A program made the translations under genes and the position numbers. Below are positions 1 to 10,558 of a stretch of DNA of 64,000 nucleotides, in pieces. The number at the start of each line of letters is the position of its first letter. Position 1 is the stretch's first letter. The stretch spans positions 1,054,001 to 1,118,000 of the forward strand of contig NW_025954964.1 in NCBI RefSeq assembly GCF_022376445.1. The letters are read 5' to 3'. Source of the DNA: Fomitopsis serialis. Its lineage: Eukaryota; Basidiomycota; Agaricomycetes; Polyporales; Fomitopsidaceae. Under the pieces are notes generated by a model. That model was not told where the DNA came from. It was given only the letters and a program-made list of their open reading frames with translations, and ran no database searches.

Positions 1-1323
1 CCCTGGTCAAGTTCTTGGTGTCCCATGGTATCGATGTCGATGCTCGTGACAAGAACGGTTGTACCGCGTTGCATTACGCCGGTATCGTCCGGTCCGCTGA
101 ATGTGCGCGGGCGCTACTCGGTGCTGGTGCAGATATGGAAGTCGTCGACGCCCTGGGCAAGACCCCCGCCGAGGTTGCTCCCATTGGGTTTTTCGACTTC
201 GCGTTATCTGATGGCGACACGAGCCACCTTGCTGACAATGACGAGGAAGAGGCTGCTTGGGGAGACGGCGAAGAGGAATCCGACGAGGAAACGGAGATGA
301 AGAGCAGAGCACGGCGCCGCGTTGGACGCAAGTCCGCGCTGCGAAGGCGCCGATCATCCCATGCGCTTCCTGAACAAGACCCGAACGCCACGGCTCATGC
401 CGGGCCTCGTGCAAGCGAGTTGAAGAAGGCCACAGAGGCAGGCATGCCGGACGAGAAGCAGGTGGCTTCCTTCATGGAGACGCTGCTGCAGCGTGCGTTC
501 GCTCAGTGGCAGCACCCTCAAGGCATGATCCCGAACATGCCTGCTGCACTACACAACCTCCCCATGCCTCACTTGCCGAACCTTCCTGGTATTCCGGCAT
601 GGAACGCGCTCCAGCAGGTTCCGGCCGTCTTCCCCGTCTTCATACCCATCCCCGCATTGGCTAACCTGTGGGGTGAGAGACGCACGGACAACGAACAGCA
701 GCCGGCGCAAGACGCCAGCGACAAGCGGCGGCCGGTACACGAGGAGAATGGTGCTGTCGAGACCGCAGCGCATCTTCTGCCCTCGCAGGACTGGCGCAGT
801 TTCTGGGAGAAGATGATGGCTCAAGCTGGCATGACTCTCAGACCGAACGACGAGTCCGTCGATGCTCCTCCGGCATATTCGCCTCGGGCTGTCAATGAGG
901 AAACTCCGACCCAAATAACCAACCAGGAGCCCATAGGGTCGTCTTCTTCGGTCAAGCGCAGCGCAGCCCTGGCCAAAGCGTCTTCTCGACATGTGGAGCA
1001 TCCGACGGCCGCAATACCAGAGCAGGAATTGGATGCGTACGTCTACAGGCCTGCGCATAAGCCTTCGAGAAAGCAAAAGAAGAAGCGTGAGTTCGTCCCT
1101 GTCACTTCAGACTGTTTTCGCTGATCTGCAGCCCTAGATGACCGGATGCTCATTCTATTTTGGATACCAATCTTGATGAGTACGTTATCACCCTCCTTCC
1201 TCGTTCACCATGTGTTGACGATTCGATTTAGTCGGGGTGATGTGGGCTTTCTTCCAGTTTATATGCATGGCGTTCCAAGCAACAAGAACCGTACTAGTGT
1301 TCAAAGCGGGTATAAAGGTGTAG
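1..1323 (+). CDS. Spt23/Mga2-like ankyrin-repeat, membrane-tethered transcription factor (3' part)
   Basis: This is the C-terminal part of a gene that begins before the window. The frame opens inside ankyrin repeats (DARDKNGCTALHYAG), then an acidic stretch and a long low-complexity region. Exons are 1-1086, 1138-1179 and 1232-1323, with 51 and 52 bp introns, and join in phase to a TAG at 1321. The last two exons encode a hydrophobic helix (FWIPILM, then VMWAFFQFICMAFQ) and a short basic tail. Ankyrin repeats followed by one C-terminal membrane helix is the layout of yeast Spt23/Mga2, ER-anchored factors released by ubiquitin-proteasome processing to control fatty-acid desaturase genes. The IPT/TIG DNA-binding domain would lie upstream and is not visible, so the assignment rests on architecture. 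The last exons are copied at 2811-2981. Confidence 0.7.
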
Positions 1324-1563
1324 AAAGGATACGACATGCTGGGTCAGACTCGGCTAGATGCTCTGGTATGTTTGTTTTGGATATAACTGTGCTGTTACAC
1401 ATGTTCTCTGCTATCTGGCTGCGCTGAATGCTCGCGCGCCGCTGTATGTAATGTAGATGCGTTCGGACTTTAATCAAGCAGGCCATGGTCTTTCACCGGT
1501 TCTTCGAAGTGCATGTGTCGTTGTGACGGTCACGACTCATGCACTCATGACCCTTAACGGTCG

Positions 1564-1570
1564 TATATAT
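1564..1570 (+). promoter_or_regulatory. TATA-like element of MYND gene A
   Basis: TATATAT lies about 70 bp upstream of the MYND gene A start codon. The duplicated copy keeps a similar ATATAT at 3284-3289, about 56 bp before its ATG. Conservation in both units supports a promoter role; this is an inference. Confidence 0.4.
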
Positions 1571-1637
1571 GTCTACCACTTGAAGCTTGAACTTCCCCAC
1601 CCCAGTCGACAGTTGCTCTTGAACTACACCCTCTACC

Positions 1638-2524
1638 ATGTCTGACGCCTTAGACTTCAGCGAATACAATCAGAAGTGCTCCTACTGCCTCAAGGAAGTC
1701 GGTAAGGACAACCTCAGGTCGTGCCGCTGCAGGTTAGTTGATCTTCATGTACTTGTCATGGGGCATCGATCTGATGACATTGGCATTCCCTTCGCATCGC
1801 AGATATGCTCGGTACTGCTCGCGTCAATGCCAGACAAACGCCTGGCCCACACACAAGGCAGCCTGTTCGACTGACAAGTCCCTTAAGTACAAGCTCGACC
1901 AGCCAGGCAACAAAGAGAGCAAGAAGCTTCACGACCACTTCACCAAGTGGCTAAACTACTATCGCGACACGATATGTACGCGCGCAATATCTGCATTCAA
2001 TCTGCCAAACAGCCCGACAAACAAGCTCGCTACACATTGGTGAGCATCCATACGATGTTGGGATGGTTGCATCTGATTGGGCCTTAAAATGATACGTCCT
2101 TCGTAGCATGTATCTGGTCGTTGAGCAACAACCCGAGGCGAAAGATATTCCATTCTATTTCAGGGTAAGGACATTCCACGATCAGACACCCGTTGCCCGC
2201 CTTTGACTGTTTGTTGCACTTGCACAGATGGTCAGCGGTCAGGTGATCTCTCGCCGGAAGATGATCGACACTTTCAACAACTTGAAGAAGGGCATGACGG
2301 AGGAGGAGGTCGATTCCTGGGCACGCGACAATCGCGGCGAACACACCTTGCACGTCGTCATCCAGTTCGAGGACATGATCCGCTTCCTCTGGTTCTCCCT
2401 CCGGGACCTCTCGTCCTACAGGGTCATCGACTCGGCCAAAGCGAACAGGCGAGCGGGCATGTGGGCGAATGCCTTGGCCAGTGCGATCGACGATGGTCGG
2501 GCGGGTCCCGACCGGGACGACTAG
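1638..2524 (+). CDS. MYND-type zinc-finger protein, tandem copy A
   Basis: Four exons (1638-1732, 1803-2039, 2107-2164, 2228-2524) join in phase into a 228-residue protein. The zf-MYND domain occupies about residues 14-52: CSYC, then SCRC, then RYCSRQC and H-x3-C (THKAAC). In copy B the second ligand pair is C-x2-C (CSRC); here one codon is missing, giving C-x-C, which should disturb one zinc site. MYND fingers are protein-interaction modules binding proline-rich peptides. The C-terminal part (FEDMIRFLWFSLRDL) has no domain I recognise. The gene lies just downstream of the Spt23/Mga2-like gene and is paralogous to 3345-4222. It may be functional, since its frame is intact to the stop, but the altered finger leaves that open. 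Confidence 0.75.
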
Positions 2525-2810
2525 TTATTCTACCATTGCTCGTATCCAAAGTCAATTTTGATCTCCTGGGACGTTCGGGTATTTGAATCGCACTTCGTTA
2601 CCTCTGTAGTTCTTTGCTTGATCCACTGAGAGGGTAGTATCATCTTGTACGATATCTTGCTGTGAACGTTGTTCAACACGTGCCCAACCTCTTCGTTTGC
2701 CATATCACACTGGTCGCAAGTTGTAACAACACATCGCGCAGTCTATTGTACGATATAGGAAAGGAGGAAACGCGTCTGGATTCCACATTCGCGATCGAGT
2801 TTCCTCGAGC

Positions 2811-2981
2811 TCAGTCTGTTTTGGATACCATTGTTGATGAGTACGTTACTACTCTCCTTCGCTCGCTATGCGTTGACGATTCGATTTAGTCAGGATGTTA
2901 TGGGCTTTCTTCCATTTGATATGCATGGCGTTTCAAGCTACCAAACTCGTACTAGTGTTCAAAGCGGGTATGAGGGTGTAA
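2811..2981 (+). pseudogene. Duplicated 3' tail of the Spt23/Mga2-like gene
   Basis: This copies the last two exons and last intron of the gene ending at 1323, carried along by the tandem duplication. The exon-like parts are about 2811-2840 and 2890-2981, separated by a 49 bp intron with intact GT and AG. In the original frame it still reads WAFFHLICMAFQATK and ends at TAA 2979-2981 without an internal stop. No start codon, ankyrin region or activation domain precedes it, so it is a gene fragment rather than a gene. Confidence 0.75.
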
Positions 2982-3344
2982 GTAGAAGGATACGATATGC
3001 TGGTCAGTTGAATCGTGACTCAGAGTCTCAGTTAGATGCTATGGTATGTTTGTTGGGTATCACTGTGCCGTTACACACATGTTCTCTGCTATTCCGGCTG
3101 CGCGGAATGCTCGCATCCCACTGTATGTAATGCAGATGCGTTCGGACTTTAAGCAGGCTGTGGTCCCGCGCCTTGACCGATTCCTGTACGCGGGCGCTCA
3201 TGAGAGGCGCGTGTATGCGACGCGTGTTGACCTACCCTAAAGTACACGCGTCGTGCGTTGTGACGGTCGACCACAGTGGTCGCATATATGCCTACCTCTT
3301 GACTGCCCCCAGTCGACGGTCGCTCTTGTACTGCACCCTCTACC

Positions 3345-4222
3345 ATGTCTGACGTCTTTAGCGACTATACTCAGAAATGTTCCTACTGCCTCAAGAAAGT
3401 CGGTAAGGCCAATCTCAAGTCGTGCAGTCGCTGCCGGTCAGTCCGATCCTCATGCATCATGGGACGCCGACCCGATGGTCATTGTCATTCCCTTCGCATC
3501 GCAGGTTTGTTAAGTACTGCTCGCGTCAATGCCAAAAAAGCGCCTGGCCCACACACAAGGCAGCCTGTTCGACTGGCGAGTCCCTTAAGCACAAGCTCGA
3601 CCAGCCAGGCAACAGAGAGAGCAAGAAGCTTAACGACGACTTCACGAAGTGGCTTAATTACTACCGCAACCTGATTTGTACGGTCGCCAAGTCTGCATTC
3701 AATCTGGCGAACAGCCCGCCAAACAAACTCGCTACACATTGGTGAGCATCCGTACGATGTTGAGGCAACAGTCGCATCTGAACGGGCCTAAATATGATAC
3801 ATCCTCTGTAGCATGTATCTGGTCGTTGAGCGACAACCCGACGCGGGAGCTATTCCATTTTATTTCAGGGTAAGCACCTTTCACGATCGGACATCCGTTG
3901 CCCGCCTTTGACCGTCGGCTGCACTTGCGTAGATGGTCAGCGGTCAGATCATATCTCGCCAGGAGATGGTTGATACTTTCAATACGATGGACTTGACAGA
4001 GGAACAGGTTGATTCTGGGCACGCGACAATCGCGGCGATCACACAGTGCACATTGTCATCCAGTTCGAGGACATGCTCCGCTTCCTCTGGTTTTCCCTCG
4101 GGGACCTCACTCGCTATCAGCGCATCGATTCGGCCAAAGCGAATGGGCTAGCGAGCGAGTGGACGAATGTCTTGGTCGGTGCGGTCGACAATGGTTGGGC
4201 GGGTCCCGACCGGGACGACTAG
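3345..4222 (+). pseudogene. MYND-type zinc-finger protein, tandem copy B, frameshifted in last exon
   Basis: This is the paralogue of copy A with the same exon plan: 3345-3436, 3505-3741, 3812-3869 and 3933-4222. The MYND finger is canonical (CSYC, CSRC, KYCSRQC, THKAAC). In the last exon copy A has GATTCCTGG while this copy has GATTCTGG near 4015, a one-base loss that shifts the frame and brings a stop at 4149-4151. Downstream, the original frame is still open and similar to copy A up to the corresponding TAG at 4220-4222. It is therefore a very young frameshift, a sequencing error, or a truncated protein of about 201 residues with a new tail. A further two-codon deletion distinguishes it from copy A. 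Confidence 0.7.
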
Positions 4223-4446
4223 TCGTCCTACTGTTGCTCATATTCGAAGTCAGTCTCCATGGACGGTTGGATATTCGAATCGCACTTCGCTACATCCGTA
4301 CTTCTTTGTTCAACAGCTAACCTCTTGGATTCTCATATTATAACGCTATGTAGCTTGTAATAACACGTCGTGCATTCTATTGTACAACATAGGAAAAAAT
4401 TCCTGGAAACACGTCCGAACTTCCACTCGCGATGGAGTTTCTTCGA

Positions 4447-5305
4447 CTGCGAGCGGGAAGTCCGCGTACGGCGTCAGTGGATGCCAGGCGGCATCGGTGA
4501 GCATTCGACACTGTTTGTCAATCCCTCAGTCCCACGCATCGGCTGTTCAGGTCCTTCGCCAGTCCTTTGTCACCAAGACACTACGGCGCACGCATCTGTG
4601 GCATGTTAGCGTCGCTCGGAGCAGTGAAAGAGTTGAATTAAGGCGCATGTTGGTTTCACCCTCCGCATTTGAGCTTGGCCTTGCATGAGGGCTACTCATC
4701 CCGAGGACCAACGAAAAGGTCTGCGCCAGGACGGACGCACAAGCGTCCGCCCTCCCTCGGGACTTACCTTGTCGCACATGTGAGATACAGGCAGGGCTTG
4801 ACGCTGATCTGGTGATGAGACGACATCTACATGTGGTATACAGCTGACCGTGTCGACACGTCTTGCGCCTATGCACATTTCGCGTGACTCGAGAAGTGAC
4901 ACCTCGAAAGAAAAATCAGCGACGAGAAACAAAGGCGAGTCACGCACATGTCTGTACATCGGGATTAAGCCGAAGACCAAATATCTGACAAGAAGAATAA
5001 GCCAGAAGGTGATCGAGAGGAGTGCTCACCAACGCAAAGATGCGGGTGAGTGACTTAACGAAGCTGGAACCTGCTGGAGCATGGTAGAACGTATTTAATA
5101 TTCATCGAATGCCTAAGCTAGAGTGATTAGCCCCGGAGACGAATCATCACTGAGCTGACCGTAGTCGGAAAGGTTGAGTACGAAGAGGGACGACGCCCAT
5201 CAGAGCTCACGTACGCCTAGGAAGAGGCCGTCAGCAAAGGCGAACAAACTATGAAACGTACGCCGCTCTATCAGCTTGAAGTGACGAAAGCGAGGCCTGT
5301 CGAGT
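4447..5305. other. Intergenic stretch, no gene recognised
   Basis: I find no open frame with recognisable protein sequence and no RNA gene. Several donor-like GTAAGT/GTGAGT motifs occur on both strands without a consistent exon chain. Confidence 0.5.
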
Positions 5306-5597
5306 CTAAGGGCAACCAATGTCAATGGAGATAAACATATACGTGAGCAAACGTAGCCACCAGTTTGGAGTCTTCACCCCGATCTCGACTTGACTGCTTG
5401 GTTCCAGCTACATACAATATATCTGTAGACATACCAGGTCAGCATCGGAGCAGGGTGAGCACGTACACGTATATCCCTGTCTGAAGTAGCCTATGTCAGT
5501 ACGCACGCTTGTAAGTACGACAAGCCCACATACCATAGTCCGGTGCATCTGATGCGTGGCCGCGGCCAGGGATCTCCTTAATCTTGCCACCACACAT
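5306..5597 (-). CDS. Candidate small three-exon gene, unknown
   Basis: On the minus strand an ATG at 5597 starts an exon to 5534, followed by exon 5480-5435 and exon 5393-5306, which join in phase to a TAG and give 65 residues. The first intron is convincing: GTATGT donor, CTGAC branch sequence and TTCAG acceptor in 53 bp. The second is short (41 bp). Upstream on the same strand is a long pyrimidine-rich stretch with further GTAAGT donors (near 6520 and 6597), a TATA-like ATAAAG near 6675 and an ATTGG box near 6758, suggesting a transcript with a long spliced leader. The peptide begins MCGGKIKEIPGRGH and matches no family I know. It could instead be a non-coding RNA. Confidence 0.3.
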
Positions 5598-6185
5598 GCT
5601 TCGCGGCTTGAACGTAGGCTAGAGCTTGCTGATCCTAGGAATAGTCACAGGAGAGCCTACGTCCAAAGCATGTCGCCGAAGACTTCACCAGCAAGGCCCA
5701 CCAGAAACGGACAAAATGAAACAGTAGAACAAGATACTCAAATTACCCAGACGCATCAAGCAGAATAGACGAAACGAGAACCTAGATGGCGTATCACAGC
5801 AGCAGGGCCTAGAGCGAAAGTCGACGAGGAGTCAAGCATAGAACAGATACAACGCAACGAACCGCAAACGACAGAAGTTACACGCGACAAAGCACCCAAT
5901 ACACGCATATCCCAGAAGCAGTCGACCGAAGCATCGAACCCCGCAGCCAAGCCGACGTTGCCTGATAGCTAGAGCCAGCCAGGGACTTCCGGTCAAGCAG
6001 AGCATATCTTGCACGACTTGAAGGCAAGTTGAACACGAGACCGAATCGCGACGAGCATAGTGAGCGCAGCAATCAAAGAGACCCAGAGAGTACCACAAGA
6101 TGCTGACTGTTGCCTCAAGACTGAAACCTAGTCAGCAGCCAGCACAGACAAAGATGCGAGAGCTAGAACCGGAGCGCGTCTTGAC

Positions 6186-6262
6186 GTTCCTTGCGTTGAC
6201 CTATCTTGACCTCGACCTTGACCTATCTTGACCTTGACCTTGACATTGATCGTCTTGACGGA
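6186..6262 (+). repeat. Short imperfect tandem repeat, TTGACC-like hexamers
   Basis: The stretch repeats TTGACC/CTTGAC units (for example ACCTTGACCTATCTTGACC) about ten times with drift. It lies in non-coding sequence upstream, on the minus strand, of the candidate gene at 5597. Confidence 0.6.
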
Positions 6263-7029
6263 GAACTTGCGTCTCGCCTCTTGCACGTTGACGATGACTT
6301 GACCCCAAAAGAGAAGAAACGAAAACAAGGACCAGAACACGAACGACCGACGGAGACACGACAGCGACACGACGAACACAACACAGCAAACAGCACAGGC
6401 GTCGAACACAGGAACAGACACGGGATGCACGTCACATAGAACGGAGGAAAAAACGCAGGCCCTCACTGAACTAGTCGCAGTACGGTGTCAGCGACGCGGC
6501 CACATTCGAGGACGAACTTACCTGTGGCGTCGGCTGTGACGTTCACTGGAAGGCCAACTTATTAGCGATACATCTTCGAAGGTAGATGGCAAGGAAGACT
6601 TACTCAAGTCAAGTGGATGGTGGTGGTCGAGAGGGCAGGGGGATGAGGGACGGTCTGCTACGCAGCCCGCCTCTTTATGCTGGTGGGGGACTCGGAGGCC
6701 AAGGCGGTCGCGGACTTCTGTGGCTGCCGCGTGTCAGGTGATCGCGAGTGGCAACCAATCAGCAACGCCGCCAGCTTCCCGATTTGGTATGGGCGTCTGC
6801 GCCACGGCCATAGGACCGTATCGGGCTCAACGAACAAAGCGCAGGCTGAGGACAATGGAAAGCGTTGTCAGCCGCACATGGTCCACACACGAGGATCAGA
6901 AACATACCAAATCTGGTACAAGAGAGCGGTGACCTCGCTGATAGGAAGGCTTCTGACAATACTGCGGACTCACTGCCTTCCTTCTGGAAGAGCTGAGGCT
7001 GACTCCGAGTAGGAGGGTGGCGGCGGAAT

Positions 7030-7069
7030 ACATTGAGGGGACACATTGAGGGGACACATTGCAAGGGGA
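7030..7069 (+). repeat. Short direct repeat, three ACATTG(AG)GGGAC-like units
   Basis: ACATTGAGGGG is repeated head to tail, followed by a degenerate third unit ACATTGCAAGGGG. It is too short to classify. Confidence 0.55.
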
Positions 7070-7280
7070 CAAGTCTGGTACCGTCTATTGTCGTAGAATA
7101 TACATCAGTGCGTACAAGCGTACAGATCGTGAACATCTTCGTCGAACATTTCCCGCCGCCTCACCACGCTCGTCCAAGGTCGTCCGAACATTCATCGCAT
7201 TCATCATTTCGTTATCGCAATCGTCTTGAGCTTCGTCAGTGGCGCCTCTGTTCCGCGAGCGGCGAGCGCAACATCTCCCA

Positions 7281-8602
7281 CTAAGGGAACCAGCACTCCT
7301 CTACCTTCGGCCAGTGCGTATACACCACGCCCACCCGGCCCTCCACCGCTCTGAGCCGCGGCAGCCGATACATAATCGCATCGACCACATGATACCTCCT
7401 CCCGGAGTAGTCCGAGTTCCCCACATGGAACGTCGTGACGAGCCCGCCCGCCTCGCGCGCAAGCCGCGCGAGGTGCGCGTCGATCGCGTCCCAGTCGAGC
7501 ACGCCCAGGTCGCCGCCCTTCACGAGCTCCATGCTGAAGTGGATCTGCGTCAGGTGGAGGGAGTGCAGGCGCGCGAGCGCGGCGGGCACCCATTCGTACG
7601 TCTTCAGCGGAACGGGGTCGGGGATGTAGAGCAGGCGCGGCTGCGAGCCGTCGATCTGGATGTGGGAGAGGTGCAGCGTGCGGAGGCGCGTGTTGCTGGA
7701 GAGGTCCACGGCTGGAGGGCTGATGTGTGAGTACGCACTTCCGGTGTATGTGGGATTGAGGACTGACCGTCTCTGAACGAGAACCAGCCGGGAAAGGCAA
7801 GCGAAAGGTGCTGGAGGGAGGGCCCACCGGCCCTGAACAGGCTGGGGACGTATTTCGCGTCTGAGCCTCCATCCCATACAAGCTCGAGGTTGCGCAGGGC
7901 CAGTCTGAACGGTCCCTTAACGAGCCAAGCCACCACTTGCGGCGGGGGGCTCTTTAGGGTGAGCTCGTCAAGCTCTACCTGGCGCAACGGCACAATAGCA
8001 GCCAGGTCCGGCGTGAAACTCGGTAATAACGACGATCGCCGCCAGCGCACGGCACACAGGGTGAGCCCGCGAAGCTCGGGGCACGCGCAGAGGACACGTA
8101 AGAGGTCCGTCCCGTCGAAGCGGACGTTCTCGATGCGGAGGTACTTGACGAGGCGGAAGTACGTGGGGAGCTTCTCCCGCGTACCCTCGTCCATCTCGAA
8201 CATGCCCCCGCCGAAGTTGATCGTCAGGCTCTCGATCTCGTGCAGGCGGGGCAGGATCGCGGGGAGCGTCGCGCGCTCGAGGGCGGAGTCCAGCAACATG
8301 TGGAGCGAGCGCACGGAGAGCGCGACGTGCGGCGAGTCCTGGAGCAGTTGTGTGAAACGGCAGTACTCAGAGTAGCCGGGTGAGTGGGTGAGGCGAATGT
8401 TGTTGAAGACGAGGTGCCGGACGACAGGGAGGAAAGCGCGGCAGGTGAGGGCGCAGGTGGCGAGCGTGCGGTGGTCGTTCCAGAGGCAAGCGAGGACGGC
8501 CTCCCAGACATCGAGGGGAAGCTGTGGGACACCATGGTGGATGTCCGCAGGGAGAGGCGTGACTTTGGGCTGCAGAAACGTCAGGGTACGTTGGGGTTCC
8601 AT
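7281..8602 (-). CDS. F-box-like protein with leucine-rich C-terminal region
   Basis: Two exons, 8602-7768 and 7711-7281, joined by a 56 bp intron, give 421 residues from an ATG at 8602. Residues about 28-70 resemble an F-box: PLDVWEAVLACLWNDHRTLA followed by a CxLTCRAF stretch and a downstream VFNNIRL. The rest has irregular leucine-rich strands (LRTLHLSHIQ, LHSLHLTQIH), as in the large families of basidiomycete F-box proteins. F-box proteins usually present substrates to an SCF ubiquitin ligase; the substrate is unknown. The acceptor was chosen because only CTCCAG at 7712 keeps the frame; the nearer CATCAG shifts it. Confidence 0.7.
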
Positions 8603-10120
8603 GTCACTGTGGTGCTCACCATGCGCCAGCGGCCGCGCGGGCCATGTGCGACGCGGGCGACGATGCGTCTGAAGCTGCCGAGGACGCGAGAGAGGCGAGG
8701 GCGGCGCATAAATAAGACGTAAAAGGACGTTACGGACGTTAGCAGCGTTGGCACTTAATCCGGGATAGTCAGTTCCACTGCGCGAGGCATCCTGGGCAGG
8801 GCGAGCGCATCAGGCTATAAGACGCGACGTCAGTGCGCGAGCCGCCGTTACTCCGTGCTGTTGCGTGCCAACGGGAAAGGTGCTCGGACGCTCATGGGCG
8901 GCCGAGCAATGAGAGTGGCTGCGATCTGGGTGCTGTCGAGGGAGTGATGGTGGAGGGGGCCGGAGTGCAGAGCAGGGCGAGTAAGCATTCCTTGGTCTCA
9001 AGGACGCCTTCGATCCAGCCACCACCGTCACAGAGAACTCATAATGGCCTCGAGGACGGTCAGCGGAACGTAGAGAACATTGACACGGACTTTGTATGCG
9101 GACGGGGAGAGGCCTGTACATGTGTAAAATGAGAAGGTGTAGCGCTCGTACACATTCTCGGGTCTACCTGGTGTCGCACATCGCGATTTCCAATCGTTTG
9201 CGAGTTGTGCTGCTGCGTTCTGGTCCGAATAGATCGCCGGAGGAAGTCGAAGGGCCGGTAATCGCGTGAAGCATGCCCAGGAAGGCAGACCCTGGAGGCC
9301 GATACAGAAGACTCAAACTCAAGAGCTGCCTGTCTGTCCAATGCGGGAACAACGAAGGGCTTGCCACCTCACAGCGCTACTTTGCTGGAAAATCAGAGCG
9401 AGCACGAGCCAGCTTATGCAGCCCGACACGGTGTAACAGCGTTCACACGTCCTCGCTCTGCTCCCAGGAGCTCCTTCGCCGGACGACGATGCCAGTTCCA
9501 GATCTTGATCGCAGTGCAAAGCCTCAAGTCCTCATGCCATCCAAGCTCAAGTCCTCGAGTAACCAGACAAGAATAGTGGGATCCATCATCCCTTGGACAT
9601 GACGCCGTCACAGCCACCGAGAGAGAAGCAGGAAGCTACGATCGTAGAGAGGATTTACTTAGAGAGGATGACAACGAGAGCGGGGCAGAGTCCGGGGTCC
9701 GCTCATGCGTAGGTTACACGGTCATGCAGGCGCGGGGAGCATCGATATCAGGATCAAGAGGGGGGCGAGATCTGAATCGGAGACGTCCTCCTCACGAAAG
9801 GGGGTGGGGGGTGGTGTACGGGGTCCGGTTTTCAGCCACCAGCGTGAAGTGCAGTCGCTTTCGTTGAATTTTGTCTCTAGCTACTACATTCTGCACATCT
9901 CACTCTAGAAAACATGCATGTGTACTGAGAAGTATGCTAAGTACACGTGTAGGGTCCGAAGTCGACATAAACAAGGAGATCCAGAGGAGGAATTGAATAG
10001 TACGAAATGCGCTAAGTCACACGTGAAGCATACGGTCATGTGAGCTACGCGTCGGGTAAGTACGTGTGTTACATGGCGCGTGTCTCACTTGCATCAGTGA
10101 CGCAAATTGGGCCAAAATGA
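8603..10120. other. Intergenic stretch, no gene recognised
   Basis: The stretch holds the promoter of the F-box gene and no recognisable coding sequence. A TATA-like CTATAAGA lies near 8814 and a G-rich patch near 9800. Confidence 0.5.
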
Positions 10121-10123
10121 TTT

Positions 10124-10201
10124 AAAAAGATTACCGGGGATCGAACTAGCAACCACGATACCTACGGCGTCACTGTGCCCACTCCGTCACTCTGGCATTA
10201 C
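10124..10201 (-). ncRNA. tRNA-like Pol III unit, possibly SINE-derived
   Basis: On the minus strand the stretch has an A-box-like TGCCAGAGTGACGG, about 35 nt later a B-box-like AGTTCGATCCC, and then TTTTT, a Pol III terminator, at 10128-10124. The cloverleaf does not fold well: the would-be T stem has several mismatches and no good acceptor stem pairs. It is therefore more likely a tRNA-derived short interspersed element or decayed tRNA than a working tRNA gene. Confidence 0.35.
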
Positions 10202-10517
10202 CACTTACTCAATATGCTTCCCTATGACAGTCAACGACGCCCCAGACATGACCTATGATTATGTGCCAACATGCACAGCGGGCGAAGGGTCAAATCATGG
10301 TTTGGCGAATACAATATGCTGTCACAGTGCCCAGAAGTTTTCTAGAAATCATTGAGGGATCCTCAGGGCACTTACAGCCTGCGGTCTCCAATGTCATATA
10401 ACAGCACTTCGCTGGCGGCATTAGCAAAGGAGCTAGTCACCTGATATTGCCGAAGGAACTTCCTTTATAGGACTTGTACCTGGGCGCTCGTTATCGGGAC
10501 CCCAACGGGAGCTCTGC

Positions 10518-10558
10518 CCCCGAAGACTGGGTACCCCCCCCCTACCCAGTCTTCGGGG
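10518..10558. repeat. Perfect 16 bp inverted repeat with C9 loop
   Basis: The left arm CCCCGAAGACTGGGTA (10518-10533) and right arm TACCCAGTCTTCGGGG (10543-10558) are exact reverse complements around nine consecutive C residues. It lies in non-coding sequence, and no flanking target-site duplication was found. Confidence 0.9.

Larger units (their letters stand above)
1147..4446 (+). repeat. Direct tandem segmental duplication, two units of about 1.65 kb
   Basis: Unit 1 runs roughly 1147-2810 and unit 2 roughly 2811-4446. They are colinear: the 3' end of the Spt23/Mga2-like gene, an intergenic spacer, a four-exon MYND gene, and a 3' flank. Shared anchors include TTTTGGATACCA at both starts, a shared donor-acceptor pair, the promoter spacer, all three MYND introns at matching positions, and TTGTACRAYATAGGAAA near both ends. 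The copies differ at many positions, so the duplication is not recent. The unit 1/unit 2 junction lies near 2810 and unit 2 homology fades near 4446. Confidence 0.85.

Noticed and set aside
549..1076. Long minus-strand open frame opposite the Spt23/Mga2-like gene
   Set aside because: It is a shadow of a GC-rich coding region: basic, low-complexity translation without any family signal.
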